This document shows positions 39,152 through 44,694 of a stretch of DNA of 44,694 nucleotides, piece after piece. The notes beneath the pieces are model-generated. The model was not told the origin of the DNA and made no database searches. It worked only from the letters and a program-made list of their open reading frames with translations. Position 1 is the first letter of the stretch, and every line of letters begins with the position of its first letter. Position numbers and translations under genes: made by a program. The stretch covers positions 1 through 44,694 of the forward strand of contig CALVEO010000011.1 in NCBI GenBank assembly GCA_944326615.1, written 5' to 3'. This DNA comes from Candidatus Gastranaerophilales bacterium (GTDB lineage: Bacteria; Cyanobacteriota; Vampirovibrionia; Gastranaerophilales; Gastranaerophilaceae).

Positions 39152-39952
39152 TTACAAATTCTTTATAATTTCCAAAATCAGAGATTTGAATTTAGCTTTC
39201 GCTGTGTTTGCAGCTTCTATAACCTCACCATGCGAAAGCTTTCCGCTGGTTTCAGAGCTTGCTGCGTTTGTAATACAGCTTATGCCGAGAACATCAAGCC
39301 CGCAGTAATTTGCAACTATTGCTTCCGGGACTGTTGACATCCCGACTGCATCTCCGCCGAGTTTTCTAATCATTTTTATCTCGGCGGGCGTCTCGTAAGA
39401 AGGTCCTGAATTAGCCCAGTATACACCTTCCTGTACAGTTATTCCGAGTTTAAGCGCACATTTTTTTGCAAGTTCAATCAGTGATTTTTTATAAACTTCT
39501 GTCATATCAGGGAAACGTTCTCCGAGCGTATTGTCATTGGGGCCTGTCAGCGGGTTTGAACCCATATTGTTTATGTGATCGGTTATGAGCATTAAATCCG
39601 CAGGCCGGAATTTTTCGTTAACAGCACCTGCCGCATTGGTCAAAATTAATGTTTTAACGCCGAGTGCTTTCATAACCTTTACAGGATATGTTATTTCACT
39701 CATTGTATGACCTTCATAAAAGTGGCTGCGCCCCTGCATCATTACAATTTTTTTGCCTTCAATTGCGGCAAAAACCATTCGTCCTTTATGTCCCTGAACT
39801 GTTGATTTTATAAAGTTCGGAATATCGTTATAAGAAATAGCATAATCACAGTATTCATCTGCAAGTTCTCCTAAGCCGGAACCTAGAATAATGCCGATTT
39901 CAGGTTTAAAATGGTTTGTTTTTCCACTTATAAAGTCAACTGTTGTCTGCAT
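39152..39952 (-). CDS. punA: Purine-nucleoside phosphorylase (trimeric type)
   Basis: A 266-residue enzyme that splits inosine or guanosine with phosphate to base and ribose-1-phosphate. Motifs of the low-molecular-mass trimeric family: ILGSGLGELAD (about 22-32), GRSHFYEGH, LILTNAAGAVN (about 102-113), SGPSYETPAEIKMIRKLGGD with the substrate Glu, and GMSTVPEAIVA. GAGGGA before the ATG. The gene symbol is a conventional choice for the type; pupG or deoD-like names are used in other species. Confidence 0.93.
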   Translation of the reverse strand: MQTTVDFISGKTNHFKPEIGIILGSGLGELADEYCDYAISYNDIPNFIKSTVQGHKGRMVFAAIEGKKIVMMQGRSHFYEGHTMSEITYPVKVMKALGVKTLILTNAAGAVNEKFRPADLMLITDHINNMGSNPLTGPNDNTLGERFPDMTEVYKKSLIELAKKCALKLGITVQEGVYWANSGPSYETPAEIKMIRKLGGDAVGMSTVPEAIVANYCGLDVLGISCITNAASSETSGKLSHGEVIEAANTAKAKFKSLILEIIKNL

Positions 39953-39972
39953 TTTATTTCCCTCATTTTACT

Positions 39973-40003
39973 AAAAAAGTTAGAGTTTCTCTCTAACTTT
40001 TTT
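39973..40003 (-). terminator. Terminator of rpoZ
   Basis: AAAAAAGTTAGAG and CTCTAACTTTTTT form a 13-bp stem between the rpoZ stop and the purine phosphorylase start on the minus strand. Confidence 0.85.
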
Positions 40004-40034
40004 GCTTAGACCTAATGCGGCTGTGTGCTTAGCA

Positions 40035-40277
40035 CTAACCTACTAATCTGTCATCATCGGCTTCTGCAGCTTTAACCATAATAGCATGCTCTACCGGATT
40101 TTCTTTTTTATAAGTAGTGTCAAAATTTTCTTCGAAATTGAAATCATCATGCGCTTTTTTAGCCTGATTTTCATCAACAAGCTTTTTTGCAAGCTCGGCA
40201 ATTTCGTAAACTAACTGATATCTGTTGTCTGTATTTTCGTTTAAATCCCAGGCAACTCTGATTATTTGATCCATCAT
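40035..40277 (-). CDS. rpoZ: Probable RNA polymerase omega subunit
   Basis: An 80-residue acidic protein. NTDNRYQLVYEIAELAKKL (about 15-34) matches the omega core (NRY-LV, then helical AKR-like residues), and ENPVEHAIMVKAAEADD (about 58-74) matches the KPVxxAI element after a variable loop. Omega helps assemble and stabilise the beta-prime subunit. The long acidic loop and an ending without the usual ALxEIxxGKI are more like cyanobacterial omega than that of Escherichia coli. The match is by eye and the protein is short, so this is probable rather than certain. Confidence 0.6.
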   Translation of the reverse strand: MMDQIIRVAWDLNENTDNRYQLVYEIAELAKKLVDENQAKKAHDDFNFEENFDTTYKKENPVEHAIMVKAAEADDDRLVG

Positions 40278-40360
40278 AAGTTAAAACCTCACTTTTTGTT
40301 CATTCTTATAATATAATACAAAAACTTTTTTGGCAAGTGGCAAAAATTTACGCGTTGTTG

Positions 40361-40366
40361 TATAAT
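40361..40366 (+). promoter_or_regulatory. -10 box of the MCE gene, leaderless geometry
   Basis: TATAAT, six bases (CGGTTT), then ATG at 40373, without a ribosome site. A weak -35 (TGGCAA) lies 17 bases upstream. Confidence 0.45.
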
Positions 40367-40372
40367 CGGTTT

Positions 40373-41002
40373 ATGAAAATATTTGAGGGTATCCATAAAT
40401 ATATTTTACTGGAAGCCGGTATATGGTTTCTAATATTGTGTGCTGTTATAGCTGGTGTAAGAATTCATCATTACAATAATGAAAAAAAACTTGTAACATA
40501 CCAGATATTTATGCCTGATGTAGACGGGCTTATTGTTGGATCGCCTGTTAAGTTTATGGGTGTGCAGGTCGGTTATATTGAGAAAATAAAAATAGTCTCT
40601 AATGACGTTTATTTAAAAATTGTTATAACCGATAAAGATGTTGAACTGCCGAAAGGAGCTATTGCCACAGTGGAATTTAACGGTATGGGAGGTTCTAAGT
40701 CACTTGAAGTTTATCCGCCGACAAAAGAAAGCCTGGCTATGAATAAACTGCTTATCGTGCAAAACCCGAAAAGACTTCATGATTCTTTAGGGCTCTTGAA
40801 TGACATGTTTGATAAAATAGGTTCTATTACGACAAAATTGTCATTTTTTGCCAGAGAAACAGGTGTTATGGATATTAATAACGGTATTCATACATCAGAA
40901 ATTCAAACTAATATGTCGGCGTTTGAGAAGTTAATGAAAGAAGTTTCCGATATAAGAAAAGAAGGAGTTAAGTATGGACAAGACCAGAGTAAGAGTTATT
41001 AA
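40373..41002 (+). CDS. MCE/MlaD-family membrane protein
   Basis: A 209-residue protein. It has one N-terminal membrane segment (about 11-28, LLEAGIWFLILCAVIAGVRI) and an MCE domain (about 40-125: VDGLIVGSPVKFMGVQVGYI, KGAIATVEFNGMGGSKSLEV). MCE proteins form rings that carry lipids between the inner and outer membranes. The C-terminal 80 residues are helical. An upstream in-frame GTG (40337) would be before the predicted transcript start. The gene overlaps upp by 29 bases. No MlaE or MlaF is adjacent, but an MlaA-domain protein is 1 kb away. Confidence 0.85.
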   Translation: MKIFEGIHKYILLEAGIWFLILCAVIAGVRIHHYNNEKKLVTYQIFMPDVDGLIVGSPVKFMGVQVGYIEKIKIVSNDVYLKIVITDKDVELPKGAIATVEFNGMGGSKSLEVYPPTKESLAMNKLLIVQNPKRLHDSLGLLNDMFDKIGSITTKLSFFARETGVMDINNGIHTSEIQTNMSAFEKLMKEVSDIRKEGVKYGQDQSKSY

Positions 41003-41624
41003 TAATCCTGTAGTATTGTTGAATTTATGTACGATGAGGGATAAAAATACTGATAGTCAGGGGGTTAGGATTGCTACAAGAAAAATTACACGCTGTCTTT
41101 TATATGAGGCAGCAAAAAATCTTCCGCTTGTTGATACTCAAATAACTACTCCGCTGGCTACTTTTACTGCTAAAACGGTAGATCCGGATATAAATCTTAT
41201 AATCTCTCCTATATTAAGGGCAGGATTGATTTTTACTGATGAAGCAATTGATATATTGCCTCAGGCTTGTATAAGACATATAGGTATGTACAGAGATGAA
41301 AAAACTCTAAAACCTGTATGGTACTATAATAAAGTTCCGATGGATGCTCCCAATCCTGAAAAATTTTATATTTATATAACAGATCCTATGCTTGCAACAG
41401 GTAACTCTCTTATAGAAGCTATAAAACTTTATGCAGATAAAGGTATACCGATTGATAATATTAAGGTAATATGTATAATTGCAGCACCGCAGGGAATTGA
41501 AAATATCCAAAAACATTATCCGGATATTGAAATTATAACTGCCGCAATTGATGATCATTTGAATGAAAAAGGTTATATTGTGCCCGGAATGGGAGATGCC
41601 GGAGACAGGATATTTAATACATAA
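40974..41624 (+). CDS. upp: Uracil phosphoribosyltransferase
   Basis: A 216-residue salvage enzyme that makes UMP from uracil and PRPP. Family features: N-terminal VRVINNPVVLLNLCTMRDKN, LIISPILRAGLIFTDEAIDI, the PRPP loop YITDPMLATGNSLIEAI (about 133-149) and C-terminal IVPGMGDAGDRIFNT. AAGGAG stands just before the ATG, inside the 3' end of the MCE gene, so translation is probably coupled. Length is slightly above the usual 208-210. Confidence 0.97.
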   Translation: MDKTRVRVINNPVVLLNLCTMRDKNTDSQGVRIATRKITRCLLYEAAKNLPLVDTQITTPLATFTAKTVDPDINLIISPILRAGLIFTDEAIDILPQACIRHIGMYRDEKTLKPVWYYNKVPMDAPNPEKFYIYITDPMLATGNSLIEAIKLYADKGIPIDNIKVICIIAAPQGIENIQKHYPDIEIITAAIDDHLNEKGYIVPGMGDAGDRIFNT

Positions 41625-41639
41625 GCTAGAAAAAATTAT

Positions 41640-41979
41640 GCTCCACCCAATGTGGCGGATGGAACGGCTACGTTCCCTCGTAATGACATTGAAAGTTTAT
41701 GCAAGACCCAGGTAGCGGGTGCAGCGGCTACGTTGCCGCAAAGGGGAGAAGGAATAAGTAACTACAATCAAATTATAGATGAAAATCGGCCCTCACCCCA
41801 ACCCATAGGAGAGGGTGCGAAACCGACTTATTCACAGAATATGATAAGACCCCTCACCCTAGCCCTCTCCCACAAGGGGAGAGGGAAATCCACTTCACTT
41901 TTCACGCCACATTTCACTTAAAAAACATGCCGCTTTCACTCTGGCGGAGGTTTTGATTACCTGCTGTTTTATGACTTAA
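41640..41979 (+). pseudogene. Orphan prepilin leader with FTLAEVLIT remnant
   Basis: Contains the leader-type repeats CKTQ.AG.AATLP (41700-41735), two CTCTCCC palindromes (41790-41817, 41850-41885), a TTCACTTTTCACGCC stretch, and then AAACATGCCGCTTTCACTCTGGCGGAGG, which encodes KKHAAFTLAEVLIT in a frame that stops soon after (CCFMT, TAA at 41977-41979). This is the 5' part of a prepilin gene like that at 28389 without a pilin body; an 89-codon open frame across it (41652-41921) is not a real gene. Its end overlaps the last codons of the MlaA-hydrolase gene on the other strand. Confidence 0.7.
41790..41885. repeat. Two CTCTCCC palindromes
   Basis: CCCTCACCCCAACCCATAGG...GAGAGGGTG (41790-41817) and CCCTCACCCTAGCCCTCTCC...ACAAGGGGAGAGGG (41850-41885). 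Both arms pair; they are the clearest examples of the type also found in dxr and the prepilin leaders. Confidence 0.7.
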
Positions 41980-44052
41980 AGATATTTCATGTTTTAAATC
42001 TTTAAGAAACTCAGGTGTGTATAAAAATCCAAGATGGGCACCGTTACTTAGCAGCAGTGTTTTTTTACCTGTGCGGATTTTTAATTGTTTTAGCTGTTTT
42101 GTATTTACCAGATAATCGTCTAATGAATGATAAATTTTGTAATTTGTACTGTTTTGCAGAAAATCAGATATTGAAAGCAGGCTCGATTCATTACGCAAAT
42201 CTTCAAGTGTTTTATCTTTAAGAAGATATTTTTCTGTATAGTCTCTGTAATTCATGTTATTGATAGTAGTGTAGATATCTGTTTTTTTATTTTTCGGTGT
42301 ATTTTCAAGGGTAAAAATAAGATCTGACAATTTTTGGTGCATTATAAAACCTGTAATTAGTTTTCCTTCTTCTTCAGTAAACGGGAGACTTTCAAGGTTA
42401 AGGTCTTTTGCAGTGTCTTTCATATCAGTTAATTGAACCACTTTTGCTGCGGTAATACCTGCTTTTTGTTTTAAATCATCTGCGTTTTTATTCCATTCTT
42501 CACTGTTTTTATCAACCTGTTCCATTGCGTAAACAAGCTCTACCGGCGGACAGATTGAAATGTATTTTGTAATGTCCAGAGTGTTGTTTTTGAATTCTTC
42601 ATCAGCAAGGAAAAGAGTTGTCAATGCGCCGAAGGATGTTCCGATTACAATTTTCCCGTTGAATTTACAGTTATATTTATTTTCAAGCCTGTTGATAATT
42701 TTACCCGTAACTGTTTTCAGATATTGGGCATCGACTGCCGGGATTCCCGGGCTGTAACCTTGAGGCATGCTCTTTACAAACTCCCACTGAAAGTGGCTCC
42801 CCTGAATTATGACAGAATATCCTTCATCATAAAATATTTTTGCAAGTACAACCGAGTGATGTGATGTTATTCCTTCACCGATTGACGGGTAAATTATTGC
42901 AACAGGCGAGTTTTTATCTTTCTGCATAATATATTTGAACTTATAATCAGCTCTGTCAGGTGTAATATTTACTGATGAAGTTTTAATTTTTTTGCTAAAA
43001 CATCTGTTCCATATTGAAAGTTCATTCCATATTGATTCATCAACTTCGGGCAGGTCAAAGAGAGCTGTTCTCATTGAATCTACAACCGGATTTTGCGGGT
43101 TGTAATCTTCGATCAGCATATCAGCCATAAGCTGTGAATTATCAAGAGTGTAACTTTTCAGAATAATATTATCAATATTAGTGCCCCCTTTTATAATATC
43201 TGCTACTGTTAATTTGCCTTCATTGTTTTGGGGAGTTTCATATTTACCTCTCATATTTAATGTATTTTCGACTAATTCATTTGATTTTTGTTTTTCTTCT
43301 TCTGCGGCTTTGAAACCGTTTTCGAGAATTTCTTTTCTATCAAGATTGCCGCATTTAATATAATTATCAATTCCGTACATTTTTCTTGCAATTTCATAAG
43401 GATCTGCATAATTTGATTCAATCATTTTTATTAAAGGCTGTATATATGAGGTTCTGTTTACAGTAAGTCCTGCTTTTACCATTGCAAGTACGGGAGTGCC
43501 CACGTAAGTTGTAGGGTTTAAAGATGTGTCAAGAATTTTCCCTGCAATACCTCTCGCTGTTGTGCCGTTCATTACTGGAAGTACAATATAAGAGCCTGAA
43601 TTACATTTACATTTTGCCAGAGCCTGTTCTATATCTTCATTAACAGGTTCCAGTTTAAAATACCTTTTTGCAGGATCAAACATTCCGCCTATGCCGATTG
43701 TTGTATTTGTCAAAAATCTTAGTGTTTCTGTACCTGATGCTTTAAAATCTTTTTGAATAAGTGTGCTGATTAGTCTTTTAGGGTATTCAATATTTCTGTA
43801 AGCTGTTTGTATCCGCTCAATTCCGTATTCAGGCATCACAGAGCACCAGAGTATGTGTACAGGGCGGATTGCGTATTTGTTCAGGCCGAGATTGAATGCA
43901 AAAACTTTTCTGTTTATTTTTTCGTATTTGTCCGGACCGAGATAAATGTATGCGTAATCAGGGTATTTACTATTAATTTTGGCAAGTTCTTCTGCATCGG
44001 CTGAGACGAAGGCGCTCAGCAATATTGTAAAAATAATAAATAATTTTTTCAT
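41914..44052 (-). CDS. MlaA/VacJ-domain protein fused to an alpha/beta hydrolase
   Basis: A 712-residue protein. GAGGA before the ATG at 44052 sets the start. A signal peptide (about 1-20, cleavage ADA|EE) lacks a lipobox, so it is not a lipoprotein. Residues about 40-220 are MlaA-like: NRKVFAFN (47-54), RFLTNTTIGIGGMFDP (112-127), YIVLPVMNGTTARG. MlaA removes misplaced phospholipid from the outer membrane. Residues about 350-690 are an alpha/beta hydrolase: GTSFGA with Ser near 473 as nucleophile elbow, and GAHLGFL with a candidate catalytic His near the end. The fusion suggests lipid transport joined to lipid cleavage. The final 15 residues are written on the reverse of a prepilin remnant. 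Confidence 0.8.
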   Translation of the reverse strand: MKKLFIIFTILLSAFVSADAEELAKINSKYPDYAYIYLGPDKYEKINRKVFAFNLGLNKYAIRPVHILWCSVMPEYGIERIQTAYRNIEYPKRLISTLIQKDFKASGTETLRFLTNTTIGIGGMFDPAKRYFKLEPVNEDIEQALAKCKCNSGSYIVLPVMNGTTARGIAGKILDTSLNPTTYVGTPVLAMVKAGLTVNRTSYIQPLIKMIESNYADPYEIARKMYGIDNYIKCGNLDRKEILENGFKAAEEEKQKSNELVENTLNMRGKYETPQNNEGKLTVADIIKGGTNIDNIILKSYTLDNSQLMADMLIEDYNPQNPVVDSMRTALFDLPEVDESIWNELSIWNRCFSKKIKTSSVNITPDRADYKFKYIMQKDKNSPVAIIYPSIGEGITSHHSVVLAKIFYDEGYSVIIQGSHFQWEFVKSMPQGYSPGIPAVDAQYLKTVTGKIINRLENKYNCKFNGKIVIGTSFGALTTLFLADEEFKNNTLDITKYISICPPVELVYAMEQVDKNSEEWNKNADDLKQKAGITAAKVVQLTDMKDTAKDLNLESLPFTEEEGKLITGFIMHQKLSDLIFTLENTPKNKKTDIYTTINNMNYRDYTEKYLLKDKTLEDLRNESSLLSISDFLQNSTNYKIYHSLDDYLVNTKQLKQLKIRTGKKTLLLSNGAHLGFLYTPEFLKDLKHEISLSHKTAGNQNLRQSESGMFFK

Positions 44053-44182
44053 TTTAATCCTCACTGTAAAAATATTTTTTTATAATTCTGCAAGAATTTT
44101 TATTACCGTTTGAGCTAGTTATGAGAATGAAATTTGTATTTACATTTAGGCGGTTATAGATTATAATTTTTTCGGAGGTTAT

Positions 44183-44694
44183 ATGGAAAAGAAGATTGAA
44201 AAGTGGCTCAGTGAAGGTTTAATTGATAATCATACAGCTTCTAAAATGCTTGAAGATATAAAAGAAGACAGAGCAAAAATAAGAAAAACACGAATTAATA
44301 TAACTGTATACACTATTGCTGTTATATTAATAGGTCTGGGGGTAATAACTTTTATTTCTGCTAATGAATGGCTTTTGCAGCTGTTAAATTCAAATGACTT
44401 CTTAAAAATTATTTTGATGGCATCGGTTACAATTGCATCGTTTGCCGGCGGATATCATCTCGCTTATAACAAAGGTAATTTCCCAAAACTCGGGAATGCT
44501 TTGATTGTCCTTTCAACATTGTTAATCGGCGGTACTTATGCACTTATCGGACAGATTTATAATATTAATGCAAACGGTTCTTCAATATTATTTTTGTGGC
44601 TTATAAGTATTCTGCCTGTTGCTTATATTTTTAAAAATTATGCTGTTAATATTATTTCGATTATTCTAATGATTTTCGGAGTTATTTTCTTTTA
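44183..44694 (+). CDS. DUF2157-type membrane protein, 3' end cut off
   Basis: Starts at ATG 44183 after CGGAGG, with a TATAAT just upstream, and runs open to the end of the window (170 codons). The N-terminal soluble part (MEKKIEKWLSEGLIDNHTAS) and the following spans (VYTIAVILIGLGVITFISA; IILMASVTIASFAGGYHLAY; ALIVLSTLLIGGTYALIGQI) match the DUF2157 layout, a predicted membrane family of unknown role. The end of the gene lies outside the window. Confidence 0.8.
   Translation, partial: MEKKIEKWLSEGLIDNHTASKMLEDIKEDRAKIRKTRINITVYTIAVILIGLGVITFISANEWLLQLLNSNDFLKIILMASVTIASFAGGYHLAYNKGNFPKLGNALIVLSTLLIGGTYALIGQIYNINANGSSILFLWLISILPVAYIFKNYAVNIISIILMIFGVIFF

Noticed and set aside
41652-41921. 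An 89-codon gene between upp and the MlaA-hydrolase
   Set aside because: It has no ribosome site and is made of dispersed repeats (CKTQ, CTCTCCC). It is the degraded leader of an orphan prepilin.
1-44694. tRNA genes, insertion sequences, integrases or attachment sites
   Set aside because: I looked in the intergenic gaps and saw no cloverleaf, transposase or recombinase. The mobile-looking DNA consists only of short repeats.

Overview
This AT-rich window looks like chromosome from a Gram-negative-type, double-membraned anaerobe. The best fit is a gut Melainabacteria / Vampirovibrionia lineage such as Gastranaerophilales. That placement is an inference from four things: [FeFe]-hydrogenases, MlaA/MCE envelope-lipid proteins, prepilins with an A|FTLAEVLITLG motif, and a short omega-like subunit with cyanobacteria-like features. 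Housekeeping genes seen include rpmB, rarA, rnpB, dxr, mnmE, hydF, rpsO, purB, plsY, a purine nucleoside phosphorylase, a probable rpoZ and upp. They are interleaved with many lineage-specific unknown genes.

Layout. 0-8.1 kb: a truncated unknown gene, a secreted TonB-C-like protein, rpmB, a LysM membrane protein, rarA, a solute-binding protein, three unknown genes and an ordinary prepilin. 8.15-8.5 kb: RNase P RNA. 8.5-14.9 kb (minus): dxr, then a hydrogenase locus holding a group-B-like catalytic [FeFe]-hydrogenase, a PAS-containing sensory hydrogenase, a SpoIIE/PP2C phosphatase and two thioredoxin-like [2Fe-2S] proteins. 15.0-23.0 kb: two prepilin loci, small ORFs, a nucleotidyltransferase, a TPR protein and mnmE. 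23.0-28.4 kb: hydF, rpsO, purB and a prepilin locus that is out of frame. 28.5-32.9 kb (minus): an operon with a vWA protein, an FHA-like polytopic membrane protein, two TonB-like proteins and two tiny membrane proteins. 33-44.7 kb: unknown proteins, plsY, the purine phosphorylase, rpoZ, an MCE protein, upp, an MlaA-alpha/beta-hydrolase fusion and a truncated DUF2157 gene.

The most striking signal is in the prepilin genes. Three have abnormally long stretches (70-148 residues) between the start codon and the cleavage motif. These stretches are mosaics of repeats found elsewhere in the window. Two carry a run of 10-11 G/C just after a start codon with a strong ribosome-binding site. At 15006 the run is G11 and in frame. 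At 28389 the run is C10, which gives a stop after 17 codons, whereas C11 would join the start to the whole pilin frame. The third (22118) has a 60-bp unit repeated three times, each copy carrying a decoy of the cleavage motif, and a frameshift downstream. An orphan prepilin start at about 41.9 kb overlaps the 3' end of the MlaA-hydrolase gene. Together this suggests a phase-variable, repeat-diversified prepilin repertoire.

Other points of interest are probable leaderless transcription (a -10 hexamer 6-7 nt before ATG at seven genes), a 28-bp duplication that rewrites a C-terminus, and the uncharacterised vWA/FHA/TonB operon. No tRNA, CRISPR array, insertion sequence or integrase was seen.
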